Counted from the stretch's first letter, positions 1-6,843 are shown. The stretch: 11,733 nucleotides of DNA from JBGSIZ01 sp041742255 (GCA_041742255.1 JBGSIZ010000103.1:1-11733), one strand, 5' to 3'. The notes: a model not told the origin generated them from the letters alone. Made by a program: numbers and translations.

Positions 1-158
1 GTGTCACCGGCCGCCACGCCCACCAGCGCCCCAAGGCCCGCGCCCACAAGCGCCCCCTGCTGGGTGTTCCGCTGTGGGTTGTTTTCAGAGGTGTCGACGC
101 AGGCACCAAGGGTCAGCACGGCCGCCACGGCGGCAAGCGAAATTTTGGAAAGGGTCAT
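1..158 (-). CDS. Glycine-zipper outer-membrane lipoprotein, N-terminal part (cut by window edge)
   Basis: Only the first 52 codons are inside the window; the rest lies before base 1. The start is the ATG at 158-156. It opens a lipoprotein signal peptide: Lys at residue 5, a hydrophobic stretch, then the lipobox LGAC with the lipidated Cys at residue 20. After a short polar linker (about residues 21-34) comes a Gly/Ala-rich segment (QGALVGAGLGALVGVAAGD) of glycine-zipper type. This order matches the start of YiaD-like lipoproteins that carry a C-terminal OmpA peptidoglycan-binding domain, but that domain is not visible, so a plain glycine-zipper lipoprotein is equally possible. It should be anchored in the inner leaflet of the outer membrane. 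No strong Shine-Dalgarno is seen just upstream; the 95-base gap to the next gene may hold its own promoter. Confidence 0.7.
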   Translation of the reverse strand, partial: MTLSKISLAAVAAVLTLGACVDTSENNPQRNTQQGALVGAGLGALVGVAAGD

Positions 159-204
159 TGTGTAATCCAGTCATAACAGGGCGCAGCAAATGGCGCCGAT
201 GTTT

Positions 205-235
205 GTTATATTGCCCTTCTTGTCCTGCTATCCAA
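205..235 (-). promoter_or_regulatory. Possible sigma-70-type promoter for the lipoprotein gene
   Basis: Read on the minus strand, TTGGAT (235-230) is followed after 19 bases by TATAAC (210-205), a five-of-six match to the -10 consensus, about 47 bases before the lipoprotein start. The spacer is longer than the usual 17 bases and the -35 match is only fair, so this is a weak prediction. It fits the need for a separate promoter downstream of the alkyltransferase gene. Confidence 0.3.
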
Positions 236-253
236 TATCACAGTCAGCACATT

Positions 254-1111
254 TCACCCATCGGCGGAAAATGACCCGTCCGCCCGCGCGGATTCCCATG
301 CCAGCAGCGCCCGTTTGACCGGCAGACCCCAATGATATCCCCCAAGCCCCCCGGATTTTCGCAGCGCCCGGTGGCACGGGATCAGATAGCTGACCGGGTT
401 GCGACCGACGGCCGTGCCCACCGCCCGCACCGCCCGAGGATGCCCGATGGCCGTGGCGATGTCCCCATAGGTGGTCACCTGACCGGACGGAATGGCCAGA
501 AGGGCCTCCCAGACCTTGATCTGGAACGGCGCCCCGATGAGAAACAGCGGTGTTGGACCGTCAGCCCGGCCAAAGGCGGTATCGACCCATGGGCGCAAGG
601 CGTCTGTATCCTCCAGAAAGGTGGCCTTGGGCCAGCGCCCCCGCAGGTCGGTCATGGTGGCGTCCGGTCCGGTTTCCGAGCCAAAGCCGATGCCGCAAAT
701 CCCCCGGTCCGTCCCCATGACCAAGGCGGGGCCAAAGGGGCTGTCGAACCAGCCCCAGCGGATGGTCAATCCGGCCCCGGAGCGGGCAAAATCCCCGGGG
801 CTCATCGCGTCCCAGCGCACGAACAGGTCATGGAGCCGCCCGCCCCCAGACAACCCGGCCTGATGCGCCGCCCCAAGCGTGGTGGCCCGGTCCGCCAGAA
901 GCGTCTTGGCGTGACCTAGTGTCAGGTATTGGTGATACCGTTTGGGCGATACCCCGACCCAGCGCGAGAACACCCGCTGAAAATGCGCGGGGCTCATGTT
1001 CATTTGCGCCGCGAGTGTTTCGAGCGTGAGGGGTGTGTCCGTGGCCGCGCCGTCGATGGCATCAATCGCCCGGCGCATGACGTTGTAATGATAGCGGTCT
1101 GAGTGTTCCAT
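254..1111 (-). CDS. AraC-domain / O6-methylguanine-DNA methyltransferase fusion (Ada-like, no phosphotriester domain)
   Basis: A 285-residue protein that should remove alkyl groups from O6-methylguanine by irreversible transfer to its own cysteine. Residues about 10-110 form an AraC-type helix-turn-helix domain (LAAQMNMSPAHFQRVFSRWVG, about residues 33-53). Residues about 118-180 fit the ribonuclease-like N-terminal fold of methyltransferases. Residues about 190-275 are the active domain with IPCHR (acceptor Cys246), the arginine-finger region HPRAVRAVG (Arg229), Asn238 and Glu273. E. coli Ada (about 354 residues) has an extra N-terminal zinc domain whose cysteine is methylated by phosphotriesters and switches the protein into an activator; that domain is absent here. 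The AraC part may therefore respond to something else or only help DNA binding. It is transcribed away from nth, with an 84-base gap between starts. No clear Shine-Dalgarno precedes the ATG. Family identity is secure; the regulatory role is inference. Confidence 0.93.
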   Translation of the reverse strand: MEHSDRYHYNVMRRAIDAIDGAATDTPLTLETLAAQMNMSPAHFQRVFSRWVGVSPKRYHQYLTLGHAKTLLADRATTLGAAHQAGLSGGGRLHDLFVRWDAMSPGDFARSGAGLTIRWGWFDSPFGPALVMGTDRGICGIGFGSETGPDATMTDLRGRWPKATFLEDTDALRPWVDTAFGRADGPTPLFLIGAPFQIKVWEALLAIPSGQVTTYGDIATAIGHPRAVRAVGTAVGRNPVSYLIPCHRALRKSGGLGGYHWGLPVKRALLAWESARADGSFSADG

Positions 1112-1195
1112 GCTGTTAATCTAGTTGGTGTCCCTGCGTCGCGCGATCCGAATGTTGCGCCAAATCCGCTTGCCCGGCGGGGGCCGTCCGGGCAT

Positions 1196-1849
1196 ATGGG
1201 GGCGGTGGCAAAGCAGCTATCATATCCCGTGATGCGTGAGGCGTTCACCCGGTTTCAGGCTGCCGAGGCCGAGCCAAAGGGCGAATTGCATCACGTGAAC
1301 GCCTATACGCTGGTGGTGGCCGTGGCATTGTCCGCCCAAGCCACGGATGCCGGTGTGAACAAGGCCACGCAGGCGTTGTTTCAGGTGGCCGATACCCCCG
1401 AAAAAGTGCTGGCCCTTGGGTTGGACGGGCTGACCGAGGCGATCAAGACCATCGGCCTGTTTCGCCAGAAGGCGCGGAACGTCATCCGGATGAGCGAAAT
1501 TCTGGTGCAGGACTATGGCGGCGTTGTTCCCAATTCCCGCGCCGCGTTGCAAAGCCTGCCCGGTGTGGGCCGCAAGACCGCAAATGTGGTGTTGAACATG
1601 TGGTGGCAGCACCCCGCCCAAGCCGTGGACACCCATATTTTCCGTGTCGGCAACCGCACCGGATTGTGTCCGGGCAAGGATGTCGATGCCGTTGAACGCG
1701 CCATCGAGGACCATGTCCCCGTCGATTTCCAGCAGCACGCCCACCATTGGATGATCTTGCACGGCCGCTATATCTGCGTCGCTCGCAAGCCAAAGTGTGG
1801 CGCCTGCATCATCCGTGACCTGTGCCAATTTGAGGACAAGACGATATGA
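1196..1849 (+). CDS. nth: Endonuclease III, DNA glycosylase/AP lyase
   Basis: Base-excision repair enzyme that removes oxidised pyrimidines and nicks the abasic site. With the chosen start it has 217 residues, close to the 211 of E. coli Nth. Visible are the conserved LSAQATD segment (about residues 46-52), the helix-hairpin-helix LPGVGRKTANVV with catalytic Lys127, AVDTHIFRV with catalytic Asp145, and the C-terminal 4Fe-4S motif C-x6-C-x2-C-x5-C (Cys194, 201, 204, 210). The reading frame stays open back to an ATG at 1103, but that would overlap the divergent alkyltransferase start and add 31 residues unlike the family. The GTG at 1205 (214 residues) is an equally good start and fits a family-like beginning MAKQL. 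The stop overlaps the start of the adenosine kinase gene (ATGA), which indicates cotranscription and translational coupling. Confidence 0.95.
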   Translation: MGAVAKQLSYPVMREAFTRFQAAEAEPKGELHHVNAYTLVVAVALSAQATDAGVNKATQALFQVADTPEKVLALGLDGLTEAIKTIGLFRQKARNVIRMSEILVQDYGGVVPNSRAALQSLPGVGRKTANVVLNMWWQHPAQAVDTHIFRVGNRTGLCPGKDVDAVERAIEDHVPVDFQQHAHHWMILHGRYICVARKPKCGACIIRDLCQFEDKTI

Positions 1850-2826
1850 GTTTCAATGTGATCGGTATCGGCAACGCCATGGTGGATGTCATTTCCCATG
1901 CGTCCGACATGTTTCTGGACCAGATGGGCATCGAAAAGGGCATCATGCAGTTGGTGGACCGCGAGCGCGCCGAACTGCTGTATGCCGCGATGCGCGACCG
2001 GGTGGAGGCCCCCGGCGGGTCCGTCGCCAACACCATTGCGGGCATTGGCGCGCTGGGTCTGAAAACCGCGTTTATCGGCAAGGTCAAGGATGACGCGCTG
2101 GGCCGGTTTTATGCCGACGCGCTGGCGCAGTCCGGCACCGCATTTCCAATGCCCCCCCAAGCCGTGCCGCTGCCCACGTCCCGGTCTATGATTTTCGTGT
2201 CCCCCGATGGCGAGCGGTCGATGAACACCTATCTGGGCGCGGGTGCCGATATTTCGTCTGCCGATGTCCCCGATATTTTTGCCGGAGCCGATATCTTGTT
2301 TCTGGAGGGGTATCTGTTTGACAAGGACGAAGGCAAAACCGCGTTTACCGAGGCCGCCGCCCGGATCAAGGCCGCCGGAGGCCGCGCCGCCATCACCATT
2401 TCCGACCCGTTTTGCGCCGAGCGGCACCGCGCCGATTTCCAGCGTCTGATCGCGGGCGATGTTGATATCGCCATCGGGAACGAGGCCGAATGGACCACCT
2501 TGTATCAGACGGACGATCTGGAGGCCGCGCTGGCCCATGCCGCCGCTGCCTGTGACACCGTGGCCTGCACCCGGTCCGGCCAATCGGTTCTGGTGATCCG
2601 GGGCACCGAGCGGGCCGAGGCCCCTGTCACCCGCGTGACCCCGGTGGATGCCACAGGTGCCGGGGATCAGTTTGCCGCCGGGTTCCTGTTTGGGCTGGCC
2701 ACCGGGCGCGATCTGGAAACCGCCGCCCGGATGGGCGTGCTGTGTGCCGCCGAAGTGATTGGCCATGTCGGCCCCCGTCCGCAGGCGGATATGGCCGAGG
2801 TGTTCCGGCAGCACGGGCTGCTGTGA
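1846..2826 (+). CDS. PfkB-family carbohydrate kinase, probable adenosine kinase
   Basis: A 326-residue cytoplasmic ribokinase-like kinase. The N-terminus VIGIGNAMVDVI gives the nucleoside-contact Asp14; GGSVAN at residues 57-62 is the first PfkB signature; DATGAGDQFAAGFL (268-281) is the second, with the catalytic base Asp274 and the anion hole formed by GAG. Overall it resembles adenosine kinases of Rhodobacterales, which phosphorylate adenosine to AMP for purine salvage and to pull the S-adenosylhomocysteine hydrolase reaction forward. Another sugar or nucleoside substrate cannot be excluded by eye. Its ATG lies inside the end of nth (ATGA, 4-base overlap), so the two should be translated from one message; no functional link between DNA repair and purine salvage is obvious. 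Only 20 bases separate it from the convergent sulfotransferase gene, with no terminator hairpin visible there. Confidence 0.87.
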   Translation: MSFNVIGIGNAMVDVISHASDMFLDQMGIEKGIMQLVDRERAELLYAAMRDRVEAPGGSVANTIAGIGALGLKTAFIGKVKDDALGRFYADALAQSGTAFPMPPQAVPLPTSRSMIFVSPDGERSMNTYLGAGADISSADVPDIFAGADILFLEGYLFDKDEGKTAFTEAAARIKAAGGRAAITISDPFCAERHRADFQRLIAGDVDIAIGNEAEWTTLYQTDDLEAALAHAAAACDTVACTRSGQSVLVIRGTERAEAPVTRVTPVDATGAGDQFAAGFLFGLATGRDLETAARMGVLCAAEVIGHVGPRPQADMAEVFRQHGLL

Positions 2827-2846
2827 CCCCGATTCTTCAGCTAGGA

Positions 2847-3665
2847 TTATTCGCCCAGTTTTGCATGCACCTCGGCCAGATCAATCTGGCCGATGGGCAT
2901 CTTGTTGGCGGGGTTGTCAAAGTCGTATTTGAACAGTTGGAAATCTTTTTTGTAGATTTCCCACATCAGGTGCATCGACAAGTCGTCAAAGTAATCCTCG
3001 ACCGGGTGGGCGCGGGCGGGCCCGTGTCCTTCGCTTTCGTTGAAGCGGGGGATCTTTTTCAGATCGACCTTTTTCTTGGTCTTGATGTTGTCCAGAACGA
3101 CCTTCATGCCGGTGTTGAAATCCTCGGTCCAGAAGATGTGGTCATAGCGCCCACCGTTCACGATGAATGTGGAAATATGCCCCGACATCGCCGACCAGTG
3201 GATGTCCGGTTCCATTGGCCGCCGCCAGCGGATGGTGTCCCGCGCGAACAACAGGAACCGCCGGAACGATTTGATCTGGTCGAATTCGAACCCGGTTTCG
3301 GGGTCCCCCACCTCGACCCCGTATTTCTGCACCAAGGTCGGCACAAGGTTGCCCCGGTAGCGTTTGCCGTTTCGCTGGATCCCGCAGATCTTGTCAAAGA
3401 ACGACGACAGGATGCGGGTGTAGGGGTTGCGCACGCAGGTAAAGGAATAGCTGTGGTGGCCTTTTACATTCGCCTCGATCAGCTTTTGGCTGTCGTCCAT
3501 CGCCCATTTGTGCATCCCGCTGGTGGCGTCGTGGATGTCGCCGTCAAAGAACACTCCGTGGTCGGAATAATACATGACCTGACCGATGGTCGAGCAGGCG
3601 CATTTGGGCACCACGCGGTAGACCACGCTTTCACTTTCCGTCATCCATGTGCCGGGGAAACCCAT
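2847..3665 (-). CDS. Sulfotransferase family protein (PAPS-dependent, carbohydrate type)
   Basis: A 272-residue protein that probably transfers sulfate from PAPS to a carbohydrate. VPKCACSTIG (residues 19-28) occupies the place of the 5'-phosphosulfate-binding loop, and FTCVRNPYTRILSSFF (75-90) is the 3'-phosphate-binding segment with the typical R-N-P-x-x-R pattern. These features fit the Sulfotransfer_2 group, whose eukaryotic members sulfate chondroitin, dermatan or HNK-1 glycans. No signal peptide or membrane helix is seen, so it should act in the cytoplasm. The frame is open upstream to a TTG at 3788, but I chose the ATG at 3665 because MGFPGTWMTES looks like the start of related roseobacter proteins and AGAGG lies 4 bases before it. 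It diverges from a glycosyltransferase gene, suggesting that both act on one surface glycan. Acceptor unknown. Confidence 0.85.
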   Translation of the reverse strand: MGFPGTWMTESESVVYRVVPKCACSTIGQVMYYSDHGVFFDGDIHDATSGMHKWAMDDSQKLIEANVKGHHSYSFTCVRNPYTRILSSFFDKICGIQRNGKRYRGNLVPTLVQKYGVEVGDPETGFEFDQIKSFRRFLLFARDTIRWRRPMEPDIHWSAMSGHISTFIVNGGRYDHIFWTEDFNTGMKVVLDNIKTKKKVDLKKIPRFNESEGHGPARAHPVEDYFDDLSMHLMWEIYKKDFQLFKYDFDNPANKMPIGQIDLAEVHAKLGE

Positions 3666-3848
3666 ACTGCCTCTATCCCTTACCCTGCGCCTGATTGCGC
3701 GCCCGTGTCGCCAGTTGTATCGCTTGTCGTGTTGCGTCCGTCCTGACGTCATTGACCACAAAAAAGCAAACAAAGCCTGTTTATTCAACGTCTGTTCAGG
3801 CTATCAAGTGCAAACTATCGTGGCAAACTGCGGGACACTGTTTCCAAT
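3666..3848. promoter_or_regulatory. Divergent control region between sulfotransferase and glycosyltransferase genes
   Basis: This 183-base gap is clearly richer in A and T than its surroundings, especially about 3752-3830, as expected for promoters firing both ways. It holds an A-rich stretch after TTGACC (3752-3757), the 8-base palindrome TGACGTCA (3744-3751), and two direct copies of GCAAACT (3810-3816 and 3823-3829, 13 bases apart) upstream of the glycosyltransferase. On the minus strand TTGATA (3807-3802) and TAAACA (3783-3778), 18 bases apart, are a weak promoter candidate for the sulfotransferase. I cannot assign a precise promoter on the plus strand. Confidence 0.4.
3670..3674 (-). promoter_or_regulatory. 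Shine-Dalgarno deciding the sulfotransferase start
   Basis: On the minus strand AGAGG (3674-3670) sits 4 bases before the ATG at 3665. This supports the shorter protein over the 313-residue version from the TTG at 3788, which has no comparable site. Confidence 0.5.
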
Positions 3849-5426
3849 ATGGCAAAAATCGCCTTTATCCTGCTGTGTCACAAGGACCCTGATGCCATCG
3901 TGCAGCAGGCGCAACAGCTGACGGCTGTGGGCGATTATATCTCGATCCATTTTGACGCCCGCGCGCCCAAGGCCGCCTATGACCGCATCCGCAAGGGGTT
4001 GGCCGACAACCCGAATGTGACCTATGCCAAGCGCCGGATCAAATGTGGGTGGGGTGCCTGGAGTCTGGTTCAGGCCACGTTGTATGCCGTGGAGGCCGCC
4101 GTGGATGCGTTTCCGCGCGCCACCCATTTTTACATGGTGTCCGGCGATTGCATGGCGATCAAATCCGCCACCTATGCCCATGATTTTCTGGACGCCCATG
4201 ACGTCGATTATATCGAAAGTTTCGATTATTTCGACAGCGACTGGATCAAGACGGGCATGAAGGAAGAACGCCTGATCTATCGCCACTGGTTCAATGAACG
4301 CACCCAGAAGCGGCGATTCTACTGGTCATTCTGGGCGCAGCGGCGGTTGGGTCTGACCCGTGCGATCCCTGCCGATATTCAGGTGCAGATTGGCAGCCAA
4401 TGGTGGTGCCTGCGCCGCCGCACCATTGAATGGATCGTCGAATTCACCCGCACCCGCCGCGATGTGATGCGGTTTTTCGCCACCACATGGATCCCGGACG
4501 AGACGTTTTTTCAGACCCTTGTCCGCCATCTGGTTCCCGAGACCGAAATTCAGACCCGCACCCTGACGTTTCTGATGTTCACCGATTACGGGATGCCGGT
4601 GACGTTCTACAACGACCACTATGACCTGTTGATGTCGCAGAATGCGTTGTTTGCCCGCAAGATCAGCCCGGAAGCCGCCCAGTTGAAAGCCCGGCTGGGC
4701 AAACTCTATGCCTCGGGCCGTAATGATTTCAAGGTGTCGAACGAAGGCCGGGGGTTGTTCAAATTCCTGACGGGACGGGGCCGGATTGGACGCAGGTTTG
4801 CCCCCCGGTTCTGGGAAACCGAGACCAGTCTGGGCCGCGAGCGCGAATTGCTGATCGTGGCCTGCAAGAAATGGCATGTCGCCAAGCGGTTGATCGGGTC
4901 GATCAAGCACCACGCCAATATTCCCGCCATTGATTACCTGTTCAATGAGGAAGACACCCCCTTGCCCGATCTGGGCGGCATCCAGACCACCCTGAGCAAG
5001 CGCACCCGCCACCGCCGCGCCTTGATGCGGATGTTGTTTGACTACTACGAAACCGACCGGTTGATCATTTGTCTGGACACCGCGTCGCTGGATCTGATGC
5101 AGGATTTCTTTTCCGACCGGTCCGTCACCCGGATGCTGGAGATCGAGTGCGAGTTTACCGACGAGTTCCTGCGCGGTCATGCAAAGCGGGTGGGGTTGGC
5201 GGGCGAAGAAACATCCGATGAAACGCTGGCCCGGTTGCTGCCCACCATCCGCTATGACGTGGTGTTTGAGAGCGACCGCATCCGCGACGCCAATTTTCCC
5301 AACCATCTGAAACTGCGCGAGATTGTGTCGCCCGAGGAAAACAGCGTAGCCTTGGCCGCGTTCCTGTCGGTGCCCCCCGATGTTGCCCGCAGTCTGGCCC
5401 AGACCCCCTATCTGTTTGTTGATTGA
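3849..5426 (+). CDS. Glycosyltransferase of Core-2/I-branching type with a C-terminal domain of unknown function
   Basis: A 525-residue protein. Residues about 1-260 resemble the Core-2/I-branching (beta-1,6-N-acetylglucosaminyltransferase/xylosyltransferase, GT14-like) fold: the start AKIAFILLCHKDP, IHFDAR at 33-38, the SGDCM turn at 98-102 in the place of the family's SG(Q/D)xxP loop, GSQWWCLRR at 182-190 and the probable catalytic-acid segment PDETFFQTL at 216-224. Residues about 290-525 form a second domain that I do not recognise with certainty; similar roseobacter proteins carry a DUF (DUF5927/5928 type) there. No signal peptide or membrane segment is seen, so it likely works in the cytoplasm on a lipid-linked or exported glycan. 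Only a weak, distant Shine-Dalgarno (GGGA at 3832-3835) precedes the ATG, but the N-terminus matches the family. It is followed 11 bases later by the HIT gene, so the two probably share a transcript. Donor and acceptor sugars are unknown. Confidence 0.85.
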   Translation: MAKIAFILLCHKDPDAIVQQAQQLTAVGDYISIHFDARAPKAAYDRIRKGLADNPNVTYAKRRIKCGWGAWSLVQATLYAVEAAVDAFPRATHFYMVSGDCMAIKSATYAHDFLDAHDVDYIESFDYFDSDWIKTGMKEERLIYRHWFNERTQKRRFYWSFWAQRRLGLTRAIPADIQVQIGSQWWCLRRRTIEWIVEFTRTRRDVMRFFATTWIPDETFFQTLVRHLVPETEIQTRTLTFLMFTDYGMPVTFYNDHYDLLMSQNALFARKISPEAAQLKARLGKLYASGRNDFKVSNEGRGLFKFLTGRGRIGRRFAPRFWETETSLGRERELLIVACKKWHVAKRLIGSIKHHANIPAIDYLFNEEDTPLPDLGGIQTTLSKRTRHRRALMRMLFDYYETDRLIICLDTASLDLMQDFFSDRSVTRMLEIECEFTDEFLRGHAKRVGLAGEETSDETLARLLPTIRYDVVFESDRIRDANFPNHLKLREIVSPEENSVALAAFLSVPPDVARSLAQTPYLFVD

Positions 5427-5430
5427 GGAG
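5425..5430 (+). promoter_or_regulatory. Shine-Dalgarno deciding the HIT gene start
   Basis: GAGGAG lies 7 bases before the ATG at 5438 and overlaps the stop codon of the glycosyltransferase gene. It rules out the TTG at 5423 as the start and suggests coupled translation. Confidence 0.75.
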
Positions 5431-5437
5431 CCGACCC

Positions 5438-5806
5438 ATGCAATTTACCTATGATCCCCAGAACATCTTTGCCCGCATCCTGCGCGGGGAAATTCCGAAC
5501 AAGACCGTGTTTGAAAACCCTCATGCGCTGGCGTTTCATGACATCAACCCGCAGGCCCCGGTGCATGTGCTGGTGATCCCCAAGGGCGCCTATGTCAGTC
5601 TGGACCATTTTGCCCGTGACGCCAGCCCCGACGAACAGGTGGGATTCATGGCCGCCGTCGCCGAGGTCTGCCGGATTTGCGGTGTCGATGCCGGGTTTCG
5701 CGCCATTGCCAATACCCGCGATGACGGGGTGCAGGATGTTCCGCATTTTCATCTGCATATCATCGGGGGCAAACGTCTGGGCCGGATGTTGCCGCAGCAG
5801 GGGTGA
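5438..5806 (+). CDS. HIT-family (histidine triad) nucleotide-binding protein, HINT-like
   Basis: A 122-residue cytoplasmic protein of normal length for bacterial HINT hydrolases. It begins with the typical YDPQNIFARILRGEIPNKTVFE segment (residues 5-26, abridged: the conserved parts are NIFARIL and EIP). It ends with the triad VPHFHLHIIGGKRLG, with His103, His105 and His107; His105 is expected to be the nucleotide-attacking residue. Family members split nucleoside phosphoramidates and acyl-adenylates to give AMP. The Shine-Dalgarno and ATG lie 0-11 bases after the glycosyltransferase stop, so it is cotranscribed with that gene, but I see no proven biochemical tie to glycan synthesis. A hairpin and T-run follow the gene. 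Exact substrate unknown. Confidence 0.93.
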   Translation: MQFTYDPQNIFARILRGEIPNKTVFENPHALAFHDINPQAPVHVLVIPKGAYVSLDHFARDASPDEQVGFMAAVAEVCRICGVDAGFRAIANTRDDGVQDVPHFHLHIIGGKRLGRMLPQQG

Positions 5807-5840
5807 GGGTGCGTGCCGTGGTGCCCGGCCCTGCGGATAG

Positions 5841-5862
5841 AAGCCTCCGGCGGCGGTTTTTT
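5841..5862 (+). terminator. Intrinsic terminator for the glycosyltransferase-HIT transcript
   Basis: An imperfect GC-rich stem (AAGCCTCC against GGCGGTTT, with one mismatch, one G-T pair and loop GGC) is followed by a run of six T (5857-5862). It starts 34 bases after the HIT stop. Confidence 0.6.
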
Positions 5863-5872
5863 CGGCAGTAAG

Positions 5873-5891
5873 AAACCCATGGCTTGGGTTT
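5873..5891. terminator. Second hairpin in the convergent gap, overlapping the ABC gene stop
   Basis: AAACCCA (5873-5879) and TGGGTTT (5885-5891) form a perfect 7-bp stem with a 5-base loop. The right arm covers part of the TAA stop of the minus-strand ABC ATPase gene. The hairpin is symmetric, so it could stop transcription from either side, although no long T-run follows on the minus strand. Confidence 0.5.
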
Positions 5892-6819
5892 ATTTGCCCG
5901 AGGTCAGCGCCAGAAAGACATCCTCTAGATCGGCCTCTTTGGTCTGGACGTCCTTGATCCCGATGCGCGCGTCTTGCACGGCGGCCAGGATTTGCCCCGC
6001 GTCGGTGTCCCCGGTCCGGTAGTTGAACACGAGCGCCCCGTCGCCGCGCACCTGTCCCGTGACGCCGCGCGGCAGGTCCGGCAGGACGCAAGGTGATGCC
6101 GGCGTGATCACGATTGTCTTGCTGTCCAGACGGGACAGAAGGTTGGCGGTGGTGTCCCGCGTGATCACCTCGCCATGGTTGATGATGGCGATTTCGTCGC
6201 ACATCGACTGCGCCTCTTCCAGATAGTGGGTGGTCAGGATGATCGTCATCCCTTGATCGTTGAGACGCCGCACATTCGCCCAGAGCATGTTGCGCAGTTC
6301 GATATCCACCCCTGCCGTGGGTTCATCCAGCACGAGGATTTGCGGCGCATGCACCAGCGCCTTGCCCAGCAGAAGCCGCCGCCGCATCCCCCCCGACAGC
6401 GACCGCGCATAGGCGTGCGCCTTGTCCGTCAGGCCGATCAGGTCGAGGATGGCATCCGTCCGCCGCTGTGATTTGGGCACACCATAAAGCCCCGCCTGTA
6501 CTTCGAGGCTGCCGCGCGGGGTGAAGAACGGGTCGAGGTTGGGTTCCTGTGGCATGATCCCGATCGCCGCCCGCGATTGCCGGGGGTTGATGTCCTGATC
6601 GAACCCCCAGATTTTCACCTGCCCCGCCGTTTTGACCACCAATCCCGCCAGAATGTTGATGAGCGTGGATTTTCCCGCCCCGTTCGGCCCCAAAAGCCCA
6701 AAGATCGACCCCCGCGGGATCGCAAGGTCGATGCCCCGCAGCGCCTCTTTGGCGGGGCTGCGGCCGGTGGCTTTGTAGGTTTTGCGCAGTCCGGTGATTT
6801 CGATGGCGTTCTGGGTCAT
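5890..6819 (-). CDS. ABC transporter ATP-binding protein, YadG-like (ABC-2 export type)
   Basis: A 309-residue ATPase subunit. It has Walker A GPNGAGKST (residues 44-52), Q-loop Gln91, signature LSGGM (141-145), Walker B ILVLDEPTAGVD (161-172) with the catalytic Glu166, and switch His198. The segment GVDIELRNMLW just after Walker B resembles E. coli YadG, which works with a six-helix ABC-2 permease. Residues about 232-309 form the accessory C-terminal domain common in this group. The start at 6819 is supported by AAAGGG about 6 bases upstream and by family alignment; a longer open frame up to 7020 would run through the divergent zinc-finger gene. No ABC-2 permease gene lies on either side in the window, so the partner must be encoded elsewhere. 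Substrate unknown. Confidence 0.92.
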   Translation of the reverse strand: MTQNAIEITGLRKTYKATGRSPAKEALRGIDLAIPRGSIFGLLGPNGAGKSTLINILAGLVVKTAGQVKIWGFDQDINPRQSRAAIGIMPQEPNLDPFFTPRGSLEVQAGLYGVPKSQRRTDAILDLIGLTDKAHAYARSLSGGMRRRLLLGKALVHAPQILVLDEPTAGVDIELRNMLWANVRRLNDQGMTIILTTHYLEEAQSMCDEIAIINHGEVITRDTTANLLSRLDSKTIVITPASPCVLPDLPRGVTGQVRGDGALVFNYRTGDTDAGQILAAVQDARIGIKDVQTKEADLEDVFLALTSGK

Positions 6820-6831
6820 GATGTCCCTTTC

Positions 6832-6843
6832 CGGACTTGTCCG
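6832..6843. repeat. Short inverted repeat ahead of the ABC ATPase gene
   Basis: CGGAC-TT-GTCCG, 5-base arms around a 2-base centre, ends 12 bases before the ATPase start, just upstream of its ribosome-binding site. It could be an operator half-site pair or chance; there is no second copy in the window that I noticed. Confidence 0.25.

Noticed and set aside
1103..1195. Upstream extension of endonuclease III to the ATG at 1103
   Set aside because: It would overlap the divergent alkyltransferase start, leave no room for promoters, and add 31 residues not seen in the family.
1768..2814. Long minus-strand open frame opposite the adenosine kinase
   Set aside because: A low-complexity Gly/His-rich translation typical of antisense shadows; all PfkB motifs are on the plus strand.
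3744..3751. TGACGTCA palindrome as a regulator site
   Set aside because: A single 8-base palindrome is expected by chance at this scale and I know no matching regulator in this group.
3666..3788. 41-residue N-terminal extension of the sulfotransferase from a TTG
   Set aside because: The ATG at 3665 has a nearby Shine-Dalgarno and matches the usual start of related proteins; the extension is arginine-rich and crosses the promoter region.
4326..5306. Minus-strand open frame opposite the glycosyltransferase
   Set aside because: Shadow translation without recognisable motifs, and no ribosome-binding site or promoter context.
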